Of a stretch of DNA of 6,441 nucleotides, positions 1-5,653 are shown piece by piece; within the stretch, counting starts at the first letter, position 1; the number at the start of each line of letters is the position of its first letter. A program made the translations under genes and the position numbers. The stretch covers positions 1-6,441 of the forward strand of contig JAAYUP010000375.1 of assembly GCA_012517635.1 (NCBI GenBank). Reading direction: 5' to 3'. The notes under the pieces were generated by a model, which had not been told where the DNA came from, searched no databases, and was given only the letters and a program-made list of their open reading frames with translations. This DNA is from Candidatus Atribacter alterifermentans (GTDB lineage: Bacteria > Atribacterota > Atribacteria > Atribacterales > Atribacteraceae).

Positions 1-650
1 AAATTGCTAAAGGGGAAAAGATAGGGATTGTTGGTCCGAGTGGCGCCGGGAAAACCACCCTTATTAATCTTCTTCTCCGATTTTACGACCCTGATCGAGG
101 TCGAATTGAAGTTGATGGAATTGATATTCGAAAAATCAAAATATCATCACTTCGTCAACAAATTGGTGTGGTTCTTCAAGATTCATTGGTTTTAGGTGGA
201 ACAGTTCGAGAAAATATTCTTTATGGAAACTTGAATGCTTCTGTTGATGAAGTGATGACTGCTGCTCAACGGGCGCATGCGCATGAGTTTATTATCCACT
301 TAGAGAATGGGTATGATACTGATTTGGGTGATATGGGAATGAGACTTTCAGGAGGCCAAAAACAACGAATAGCTATTGCTCGGGCTCTTTTAAAAAATCC
401 CCCTATTCTGGTTTTAGATGAAGCAACATCGAGTCTTGATCCAGAATCTGAAGACTATATTTTGGATACTATTCACAACCATATAGGTAAGGACAAAATC
501 GTCATTCTAATTGCCCATTCTTTAAGAATGGTTAAGGATTTAGATCGAATTGTTTTAATTAAGGATGGGGAGATTCAGGGCATAGGATGTCATCAGGAAC
601 TTCTTAAAAATAGTCCTTATTATTGTCAGATATTTGGAAGAGATCTTTAA
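1..650 (+). CDS. ABC exporter, ATP-binding (C-terminal) part, 5'-truncated
   Basis: This is the nucleotide-binding domain of an ABC transporter. The reading frame is open from the window edge (first full codon at 3) to TAA at 648-650, so the gene starts upstream. All core motifs are visible in order: Walker A GPSGAGKTT at 33-59, the Q-loop glutamine in VVLQD near 177, the signature LSGGQ at 345-359, Walker B ILVLDEA with the catalytic Asp-Glu at 417-422, the D-loop SSLD, and the switch histidine in IAHS at 516-518. The X-loop reads DLGDMG, with Asp where exporters usually have Glu. Family knowledge: this motif pattern, and the short tail ending soon after an EELL-like helix, are typical of ABCB/MsbA-type half-transporters with an N-terminal six-helix membrane domain, which would lie upstream. 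The substrate cannot be told from the ATPase part. The stop codon overlaps that of the convergent DUF4416 gene. Confidence 0.93.
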   Translation, partial: IAKGEKIGIVGPSGAGKTTLINLLLRFYDPDRGRIEVDGIDIRKIKISSLRQQIGVVLQDSLVLGGTVRENILYGNLNASVDEVMTAAQRAHAHEFIIHLENGYDTDLGDMGMRLSGGQKQRIAIARALLKNPPILVLDEATSSLDPESEDYILDTIHNHIGKDKIVILIAHSLRMVKDLDRIVLIKDGEIQGIGCHQELLKNSPYYCQIFGRDL

Positions 651-1192
651 ACGACCTCGTTGGTATGAGATTGAGAGAGGTCTTCCCTATAGAGATTGCG
701 GATCTGGATGAGGGAGGGACGATATTCTTTACTACCATAGTCGGGATAGGTGTATTCGAAAGGTCGAAAATCACCTTTTTCCCATCGAATAGTTGCTTCG
801 GCATAGATTCCCTTTCCAATATACACTCGATGTGAGAAGTTTTTAGTGGTGGCCAGTACGATTTTTCCCCCATCAAAATAACCAGGATCAAGGTTGATTT
901 TCCTAATTTTTTGGGCATCTCCGCTTTGAATTTCAAGTTGATTAGTTAGTATTTTACGACGAGCTAAATCTGCTGGATCAAAAAGTTCTCGGAAGACTAA
1001 AAAAATCCTTTTCAGTTTCTCACCAATTTCCTGGTAATAATTGGTGTGGGTAAAATCAATAATTGGGCTTCTCCACTGGATAGGACCAAATTCTTTTTCA
1101 AGTTGAGGTATCATTGTCTCAAGAACTGAGGTGTTTTCAAAAAGAACAGCGATAAAGAATTTGACGGGATTTGGTTCTTTAATGATTCCCAT
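647..1192 (-). CDS. DUF4416 family protein
   Basis: This is a complete 181-residue protein that I recognise as DUF4416, a family of unknown function. The sequence shows the family hallmarks: an N-terminal PVKFFIAVLF strand, EKEFGPI followed by a THTNYY segment, LTNQLE in the middle, LDPGYFDGGKIVLATTKNFSHR near residues 100-122, GIYAEATIRW, and YPDYGSKEY near the C-terminus. No signal peptide or membrane segment is seen, so it is probably cytoplasmic. The start is ATG at 1190-1192, preceded on the - strand by AAAGGA with 8 nt spacing, a good ribosome binding site. The gene is divergent from the ferritin-like gene and convergent with the ABC exporter gene, sharing TTAA for both stop codons. The family assignment is from memory of its conserved blocks; the biochemical role is unknown. 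Confidence 0.88.
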   Translation of the reverse strand: MGIIKEPNPVKFFIAVLFENTSVLETMIPQLEKEFGPIQWRSPIIDFTHTNYYQEIGEKLKRIFLVFRELFDPADLARRKILTNQLEIQSGDAQKIRKINLDPGYFDGGKIVLATTKNFSHRVYIGKGIYAEATIRWEKGDFRPFEYTYPDYGSKEYRPSLIQIRNLYREDLSQSHTNEVV

Positions 1193-1222
1193 AGAGAGAT
1201 ATTCCTTTCGTATGTTTGTTTT

Positions 1223-1231
1223 ATCATAACA
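1223..1231 (-). promoter_or_regulatory. candidate extended -10 promoter for the DUF4416 gene
   Basis: On the - strand the sequence reads TGTTATGAT, which is TGn plus a 5/6 match to TATAAT. It lies about 30 nt upstream of the ATG at 1192. No convincing -35 box is found at 16-18 nt spacing (TTGCTC lies 23 nt upstream), which is compatible with an extended -10 promoter. This is pattern-based inference only. Confidence 0.4.
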
Positions 1232-1291
1232 TAAACCGGAATAAGATTTTAGAGCAATGTTTTCCTTTGGTGCTGAATAAAGTTGTTTTCA

Positions 1292-1300
1292 TGTTACAAT
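1292..1300 (+). promoter_or_regulatory. candidate extended -10 promoter for the ferritin-like operon
   Basis: TGTTACAAT is TGn followed by TACAAT, a 5/6 match to the -10 consensus. It sits about 31 nt before the ATG at 1332. There is no good -35 hexamer at normal spacing (TTGGTG at 1267 is 22 nt away). Transcription starting about 7 nt downstream would place the repeated ATTACAAAGA elements at or just after the start site. This is the most plausible promoter for the genes at 1332-3901. Confidence 0.45.
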
Positions 1301-1321
1301 TACAAAGAATGATTACAAAGA
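1299..1321 (+). repeat. 10-bp direct repeat upstream of the ferritin-like gene
   Basis: ATTACAAAGA occurs perfectly at 1299-1308 and 1312-1321, separated by ATG, a 13-bp period. A further TTACAA at 1294-1299 overlaps the candidate -10, giving three TTACAA cores at 1294, 1300 and 1313. The second copy runs into the ribosome binding site. This could be an operator for a regulator or a chance product of A+T-rich sequence. It does not match the inverted-repeat PerR or Fur consensus. Confidence 0.4.
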
Positions 1322-1326
1322 GGTGA
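1320..1326 (+). promoter_or_regulatory. ribosome binding site that fixes the ferritin-like start
   Basis: GAGGTGA matches the anti-Shine-Dalgarno sequence closely and lies 5 nt before ATG 1332. It overlaps a GTG at 1323 that would otherwise extend the frame by three codons, so GTG 1323 is very unlikely to be the start. Confidence 0.75.
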
Positions 1327-1331
1327 TATTT

Positions 1332-1817
1332 ATGGCCATGCGATTTTCTGTAGATGAGGTATTAGAAATGGCTGTTGAATTGGAAAGAAGAGGAATAGCA
1401 TTCTATGAAAATCTGACTAAAAAGACTTCTGATTTAAAATCAAGAGAAATATTTATTTTTTTAAGTGAAGAAGAAAAAAAACATTTGGAATATTTTCAAA
1501 AAATGAAGGATGACTTGAATAAACAAGTTGATTTTGTGCCCGATACGATGGACGAAACGAGTCATTACCTTGGGTCATTGATCGAAAATGGGGTTCTTGG
1601 AAAGGTGCTCCAGGGTCTTGACCTGACTCAAGGTGATAGTCGTTTAGAAAAGGCACTCGAAATTGGTATGGAAGTAGAAACGGAAAGTGTGAATTTCTAC
1701 GAGAGTTTGGAAATTATGATTCCAGAAACAAAAAAGGAATTGCTTAAGGAAATTGTTCAAGAGGAAAAAAAGCATTACGCTATGTTGATGGGAATAAAAA
1801 AAGAACTTGGGAAATAA
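1332..1817 (+). CDS. ferritin-like diiron protein, rubrerythrin family (no rubredoxin domain)
   Basis: This is a 161-residue, helix-rich protein of the rubrerythrin/ferritin-like superfamily (COG1633 type). Two similar halves each supply a pair of iron-binding helices. In the first half, a helix with ELERRGIAFYE (Glu16/18, Glu26) is followed by EEEKKHLEYF (Glu47/48, His51). In the second half, EVETESVNFYE (Glu114/116, Glu124) is followed by EEKKHYAML (Glu144/145, His148). These E...EExxH pairs are the expected carboxylate/histidine ligands of a diiron centre. There is no CxxC rubredoxin module and no cysteine at all, so electrons must come from another protein. Family knowledge suggests peroxide reduction or iron handling in the cytoplasm of anaerobes. 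ATG 1332 is chosen over GTG 1323 because GAGGTGA sits 5 nt before it. It is the first gene of a probable operon, 35 bp ahead of the PfpI-fusion gene. The exact substrate is not known. Confidence 0.87.
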   Translation: MAMRFSVDEVLEMAVELERRGIAFYENLTKKTSDLKSREIFIFLSEEEKKHLEYFQKMKDDLNKQVDFVPDTMDETSHYLGSLIENGVLGKVLQGLDLTQGDSRLEKALEIGMEVETESVNFYESLEIMIPETKKELLKEIVQEEKKHYAMLMGIKKELGK

Positions 1818-1836
1818 ATATCAATATTGGATTATG

Positions 1837-1843
1837 AAGGAGA
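1837..1843 (+). promoter_or_regulatory. ribosome binding site deciding a TTG start
   Basis: AAGGAGA is a strong Shine-Dalgarno sequence. The first in-frame TTG (1844) abuts it with no spacing, while the next TTG (1853) is 9 nt downstream, an ideal distance. The first in-frame ATG (1871) is 27 nt away and would remove the first beta strand of the Rossmann-like fold. TTG 1853 is therefore the preferred start. Confidence 0.6.
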
Positions 1844-1852
1844 TTGAGCCAG

Positions 1853-2824
1853 TTGAATAATCGAAAAATAATGATTTTTATTGAGAATTTATACCAAGAA
1901 TTAGAACTCTGGTACCCTTTGCTCCGGCTCAAAGAAGAGGGGATGGAGACCAAGTTAGTTGGAACAGGATCTGCAGAATTATATTCCGGAAGAAATGGTT
2001 TTCCCGCTAAACCTGAAACGACTGCTTCATCGATAACAGCGAGAGATTTTGACGGAATTATCATTCCTGGAGGTTTTGCTCCTGATTATTTGCGACGCTA
2101 TCCGGCAATTATTCATTTGGTAAAAGAGACTTTTCAACAGGGTAAACTTATTGGGGCACTTTGCCATGCACCAAGTGTTTTAATTTCTGCCGATATCGTT
2201 CGGGGGAAAAGAATCACTGGAAATCGTGCAATCCGTGATGATATTGTGAATGCTGGTGGTGAATATATCGATTACCAAACGGTGGTTGATGGAAATATTC
2301 TTACTGCTCAAGGACCCAATGATTTACCGGTTTTTATGAAAGAAGTCATTGGTTTTTTTTCACAAACTAAGCCCCGTTTAAAGAATCCTTTTCCAGAAAG
2401 TTTTCTTTATGACGCTAATTTAGAAGTAATAAGTCTTTCTTCGATTGTGAAAGGATCTCCCGCACTTCTTCTTTTTTTTGATTCAATAGCAAGCCCTCTT
2501 TCCCAAAAAGCCTTGATAGATTGTAACCACTTATCGGCATCAATTCATCAGTTTGGAGGAAAATTTCTTGCCATAAGTATCGATAGTATTTATGTACAAA
2601 AAGAATATACTCAAAAAATGGATTTGGCATATCCATTATATAGTGATGTCAGTGGGGATACCATTCGGGCTTTTGGGGTAAAAGGAAAAAATAATTTGGC
2701 AGAATGGTCAGTTTTCATGATTGATAAGAATGGAATTCTACGTTATTCTGAAAATTGTCCGAATGGAGATATCGAGAATCTACCAGGTTTTAAAAGGCAT
2801 TTAGAAAGTTTATTCAATTTTTAA
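1853..2824 (+). CDS. PfpI/DJ-1 domain fused to a degenerate peroxiredoxin-like domain
   Basis: This is a two-domain protein of 323 residues when started at TTG 1853 (326 if TTG 1844 is used). Residues 1 to about 170 are a PfpI/DJ-1 domain: first strand KIMIFIE, IIPGGFAPD at about 70-78, and the nucleophile elbow GALCHAP with Cys104-His105. By comparison with PH1704 as I remember it, Asp78 replaces Glu74, and Gln15 sits where Glu12 normally contacts the cysteine; Glu16 and Glu18 remain. Residues from about 183 to the end follow the AhpC/TSA (BCP-like) fold: SPALLLFF, FLAISID, YPLYSDVSGDTIRAFGV, VFMIDKNGILRY. The peroxidatic-cysteine position is Ser217 (SPLS in place of TPGC), and the catalytic Arg position is Trp285, so classical peroxidase activity is unlikely. 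The only cysteines in this domain are Cys224 and Cys302. PfpI relatives include proteases and proposed deglycases; the activity here is unproven. It is probably co-transcribed with the ferritin-like gene (35 bp upstream) and the dehydrogenase gene (33 bp downstream). Confidence 0.85.
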   Translation: MNNRKIMIFIENLYQELELWYPLLRLKEEGMETKLVGTGSAELYSGRNGFPAKPETTASSITARDFDGIIIPGGFAPDYLRRYPAIIHLVKETFQQGKLIGALCHAPSVLISADIVRGKRITGNRAIRDDIVNAGGEYIDYQTVVDGNILTAQGPNDLPVFMKEVIGFFSQTKPRLKNPFPESFLYDANLEVISLSSIVKGSPALLLFFDSIASPLSQKALIDCNHLSASIHQFGGKFLAISIDSIYVQKEYTQKMDLAYPLYSDVSGDTIRAFGVKGKNNLAEWSVFMIDKNGILRYSENCPNGDIENLPGFKRHLESLFNF

Positions 2825-2857
2825 TTCAACATAGACACAAAAAAGGAGGAACTGATT

Positions 2858-3901
2858 ATGTCAAATCAAATGAAAGCTGCAGTAATGAAAGGGATAAAAA
2901 AGGTTGAAATTGAAAATCTTCCCATCCCATTACCCAAAGAGGATGAAGTATTAGTTCGAATTAAAAGCGTCGGAGTTTGCGGATCAGATGTCCATTACTT
3001 TATAGAAGGTCGGATTGGAGATTATATTGTTGAGCCTCCCTTTATTTTAGGTCATGAGTGTTCAGGTGAAGTTGTTGAAATTGGTACTGGAGTGAAAGAC
3101 TTCAAACCCGGGGACCGTGTGACTATGGAACCGGGTATTCCTTGTGGAAAATGTGAAAATTGTCGCTCTGGTCGTTACAACCTTTGCGCCGATGTCATTT
3201 TTTGGGCAACACCTCCCATTGATGGATCATTTTGTGAATATGTTACACATCCCGCCCGTTTTACCTATCCAATTGCTGACCAAGTTTCATTTGAAGAAGC
3301 AGCCTTAGTTGAACCGTTTTCAGTCGGCATGTATGCTACTCGAAGAGCAAGGGTTGAACCAGGGCAAACTGCTTTAATTTTGGGAAGTGGTACTATTGGT
3401 TTGGTAACCCTTGAAGCTCTTTTGGCCAGAGGGATAACGAAAGTCATAGCTGTCGACGTTGTTGATATGAGGCTGCAAAAAGCGAAAGAATTGGGTGCAT
3501 TCTATACGATTAATTCCCAAAAAGAAGATGTTGTGAACACAATAAAAGACCTCACCGGTAATAAAGGAGTCCATGTCGTGTTTGAAACTGCAGGAAGTAT
3601 CGCGACGACTCAAATGACCGTTGAAGTTGCCAAAAGAGGGGGGAGGGTCGTTTTAATTGGTCTTCCTTCCCAAGCGGAATTTAATTTTAATATCATTAAA
3701 ACTATCGATAAAGAATTAGATATCCTTGGAATTTTCCGTTATGCAAATGCTTATCCCGGATGTGTTGATTTGCTTAATTCAGGACGTGTTCATTTAAAGT
3801 CATTAATTACTCATCGTTTTCCGCTGGAAAAAGCTCAAGAAGCATTACTCTTTGCCCATGAACACAAAACTGAATCGATCAAAGTAGTGGTTAATATCTA
3901 A
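2858..3901 (+). CDS. zinc-dependent medium-chain dehydrogenase, sorbitol/polyol dehydrogenase-like
   Basis: This complete 347-residue enzyme belongs to the zinc alcohol dehydrogenase family and is closest in pattern to sorbitol (L-iditol) or xylitol dehydrogenases, which oxidise polyols to ketoses with NAD+. The catalytic zinc ligands are visible: Cys41 in VGVCGSD, His66-Glu67 in GHECSG, and Glu152 in LVEPFSVG. The structural zinc lobe has four cysteines (96, 99, 102, 110). The Rossmann motif GSGTIG at 176-181 is followed by Asp200 at the end of the second strand, which favours NAD+ over NADP+. HYFIEGRIGDY after the first cysteine is typical of the sorbitol dehydrogenase branch. The start ATG 2858 has AGGAGG at 2844-2849 with 8 nt spacing, the strongest ribosome binding site in the window. 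It lies 33 bp after the PfpI-fusion gene. The exact polyol or alcohol substrate, and threonine dehydrogenase-like alternatives, cannot be settled by reading. Confidence 0.9.
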   Translation: MSNQMKAAVMKGIKKVEIENLPIPLPKEDEVLVRIKSVGVCGSDVHYFIEGRIGDYIVEPPFILGHECSGEVVEIGTGVKDFKPGDRVTMEPGIPCGKCENCRSGRYNLCADVIFWATPPIDGSFCEYVTHPARFTYPIADQVSFEEAALVEPFSVGMYATRRARVEPGQTALILGSGTIGLVTLEALLARGITKVIAVDVVDMRLQKAKELGAFYTINSQKEDVVNTIKDLTGNKGVHVVFETAGSIATTQMTVEVAKRGGRVVLIGLPSQAEFNFNIIKTIDKELDILGIFRYANAYPGCVDLLNSGRVHLKSLITHRFPLEKAQEALLFAHEHKTESIKVVVNI

Positions 3902-3975
3902 CCGAGATTATTTTAAGTTCGAGGCATCTTTCTTAAGAATTTCTAAAAATATTTTAAATTAAGGTCAAATAGTTC

Positions 3976-5163
3976 ATGTCAACAAAAACATTATTGCTAC
4001 TCAGTAATGGATATGGGGAAGATTCTTTTGCTTCACTTTTATTAGAAAAACTGGTTCAATTTTCCAGAGTATATAAAATTCCAAGCACTTTTTTGGTTAT
4101 TCCTCTTATCGGGAAAGGAGCACAATTTAATCAAATTCAATTGCAATATCCCGATCAAGTGTCAATCATTAATCCACCTTTTTCATTACCGAATGGAGGA
4201 GTTTATTTAGGTTCTGTATGTCAAAAATCGGTCAGGCTTGTTGAAGACTTCTTCCGAGGAGTTTTACCAAATAGCGGGTTTATTATCCGAGAGTTGAAAA
4301 AAATGAAAAATAAAATTGACGCAGTCATTGGTATCGGTGATTTTATCCCACCATTACTGAATCAGTTATTTTTGAAAAAAGAGTTATTTATGGTAGCCTG
4401 TGCTCACACCTGGTTGTTAAAAAGAAAGAATCATCCCTTAGAACGACTCGGTCGATTAACTCGGTATCTTTTCCGATACGGTTGTAGAAAGGTTTATACC
4501 CGAGATCGTTTGACTGAACAATGGTTCCTTCAATTGGGTATTCCTGCTAAATTTTTAGGGTTTTTAGGACCAGATATAAAAAAAGGGGAAGTGAATAGAA
4601 GGAAAATCCTTTTTTTACCAGGTAGCCGAAAGGATTGGAAGAATAATCTCCAGTTTTTTTTCGAAACTTTTAAAGGAATAAACCTTCAATCTTTAAAAGA
4701 CTATGAGATTCATATGGTTTTTTCACCAGGTGTTGATACTCAAGATGTACAATTATTGATGGGACCATTTTTGGGAAAGCCTCCCTTCCCTCTCCCTCTA
4801 TCTTGGAGCCAAGGTGATTATTTTCAACATCTTTCTGAATCAGCTTTAGTCGTTGGTTTTGCTGGAACAGCTATTGAGCAGGCATCTTTTTTGGGGATTC
4901 CGTCTATTGAGCCTTGGCGGAAAAATGCTATTCAAGCCAATCGAGATTTTATTGAAAATCGTCAAAAGCTCCTTCTTCGAGAGGCACTGATTCCAGGAGG
5001 AGGGACGCCCGCTGAACTTGCTCAAATTCTTAGTAAAACCCTTTTGAACCTTCAAAGCTATCAAAAAGCCGCCGAGCGTTTTAGCCAAAAGGTTTGGGAA
5101 GGAAAATCCAATGGTGGGATGACGATTGCTGAGAATATTATGCGGTCTTTAATTAACCAGTAA
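3976..5163 (+). CDS. lipid-A-disaccharide synthase-related GT-B protein
   Basis: This 395-residue protein resembles the LpxB-related family (TIGR03492 type), also known from cyanobacteria and Deinococcus. It has two Rossmann-like halves of a GT-B glycosyltransferase. The N-terminal half opens with LLLLSNGYGED (6-16), the family signature, and has AVIGIGDFIPP (116-126), AHTWLL (143-148) and VYTRDRLTEQWF (173-184). The C-terminal half has ILFLPGSRKDW (211-221) and VVGFAGTAIEQASFLGIPSIE (292-312), which match the LPGSR and GTA-E nucleotide-sugar motifs of LpxB. There is no signal peptide or clear transmembrane segment, so it is probably cytoplasmic or peripheral. The role in lipid A is not established: the family is distinct from true LpxB, and no other lpx gene is visible. 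The start ATG 3976 has only a weak ribosome binding site (AAGG, 11 nt away). The 74-bp gap before it has no terminator; it holds only a 10-bp palindrome at 3930-3939. The gene may be read through from the upstream operon or have its own weak promoter. Its last codons form the left arm of a hairpin. Confidence 0.82.
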   Translation: MSTKTLLLLSNGYGEDSFASLLLEKLVQFSRVYKIPSTFLVIPLIGKGAQFNQIQLQYPDQVSIINPPFSLPNGGVYLGSVCQKSVRLVEDFFRGVLPNSGFIIRELKKMKNKIDAVIGIGDFIPPLLNQLFLKKELFMVACAHTWLLKRKNHPLERLGRLTRYLFRYGCRKVYTRDRLTEQWFLQLGIPAKFLGFLGPDIKKGEVNRRKILFLPGSRKDWKNNLQFFFETFKGINLQSLKDYEIHMVFSPGVDTQDVQLLMGPFLGKPPFPLPLSWSQGDYFQHLSESALVVGFAGTAIEQASFLGIPSIEPWRKNAIQANRDFIENRQKLLLREALIPGGGTPAELAQILSKTLLNLQSYQKAAERFSQKVWEGKSNGGMTIAENIMRSLINQ

Positions 5164-5192
5164 TAGGTTCGTTATCCTGTTACTGGTTAATT
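5151..5192 (+). terminator. long hairpin between convergent genes, probable terminator
   Basis: A 13-bp perfect inverted repeat, AATTAACCAGTAA at 5151-5163 and its complement at 5180-5192, can be extended inward by four more pairs (one G-U) to a 17-bp stem with an 8-nt loop at 5168-5175. The left arm contains the last codons and the stop of the LpxB-related gene. On the + strand the stem is followed by TTGCTCTGCTTTTCC, a poor but pyrimidine-rich tail. On the - strand no clean T-run follows. The position between convergent genes suggests termination, possibly in both directions. Confidence 0.6.
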
Positions 5193-5236
5193 GCTCTGCT
5201 TTTCCTAAGATTTTGATTCTCAACTTAGCGCATTTT

Positions 5237-5653
5237 TTATATTGTCATTTCATCGAGCAGGGATGCTTGAGCTTCACGTAGAATATTTGTCGCCCTTTGG
5301 ACATCTTCAACTCTCATAACCACATAGGCTTTTTGGCCTTTGGGAGAAACAAAAGCATAGAGATACTCGATAGAAATTTGTTGATAAGTGAGGACTTCAA
5401 CAATTTGTGAAAGCCCGCCAGGTCGATCATCAACGCCTACTACCAGAATTTCTGTAAGAGTAGCGGCAAAATTTTCTTTACGGAGTTGCTCAACTAGCTG
5501 CTCTGGTTTTTCAACGATAAACCGGAGCACTCCAAAATCAGCAGTATCAGCCAAGGACAAGGCGCGGATATTAATATTCCATTCTTTCAACTTTGCTAAA
5601 ACTGCGTGAAGGCTTCCCGGCTTATTTTCTAAAAAAATTGATATTTGTTTCAT
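5237..5653 (-). CDS. tandem ACT-domain protein
   Basis: This 138-residue protein is made of two ACT domains and nothing else (COG4747 type). The first, residues 1 to about 66, has ENKPGSL at 9-15 in the ligand-binding loop. The second, from about 67, has DDRPGGL at 75-81. These PG loops between the first strand and helix are the usual amino-acid-binding site of ACT domains. Family knowledge: such stand-alone pairs often sit beside phenylacetate-CoA ligase genes in anaerobes and archaea and are thought to sense amino acids. Here ATG 5653 overlaps the stop of the upstream ligase gene by one base (TGATG), and GAGGG lies 6 nt before the start within the last ligase codons, so translation is probably coupled. 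The ligand is likely an aromatic or branched amino acid, by inference from the neighbour. Confidence 0.88.
   Translation of the reverse strand: MKQISIFLENKPGSLHAVLAKLKEWNINIRALSLADTADFGVLRFIVEKPEQLVEQLRKENFAATLTEILVVGVDDRPGGLSQIVEVLTYQQISIEYLYAFVSPKGQKAYVVMRVEDVQRATNILREAQASLLDEMTI

Noticed and set aside
604..936. 110-residue open frame on the - strand, and a 70-residue + strand frame at 623-835, over the DUF4416 gene
   Set aside because: Both overlap the DUF4416 coding region in other frames, lack recognisable motifs and have no good ribosome binding site.
1294..1321. PerR or Fur box upstream of the ferritin-like gene
   Set aside because: The elements are direct repeats of TTACAA, not the inverted repeats expected for PerR or Fur.
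2353..2479. T8 homopolymer runs at 2353-2360 and 2472-2479, suggesting possible phase variation or frameshift
   Set aside because: The frame is intact across both runs and both protein domains read correctly. Similar runs occur in the LpxB-related gene, so base composition explains them.
3374..3613. 79-residue - strand open frame within the dehydrogenase gene
   Set aside because: It lies antisense to strongly conserved dehydrogenase sequence and has no protein-family features.
3930..3939. Palindrome TTCTTAAGAA in the 74-bp gap before the LpxB-related gene
   Set aside because: It is only 10 bp with no loop or T-run and does not extend. It is easily expected by chance in A+T-rich spacer.
5205..5236. 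Possible second terminator CTAAG...CTTAG followed by CGCATTTTTT on the + strand
   Set aside because: The stem has only 5 pairs with a 14-nt loop, too weak compared with the hairpin at 5151-5192.
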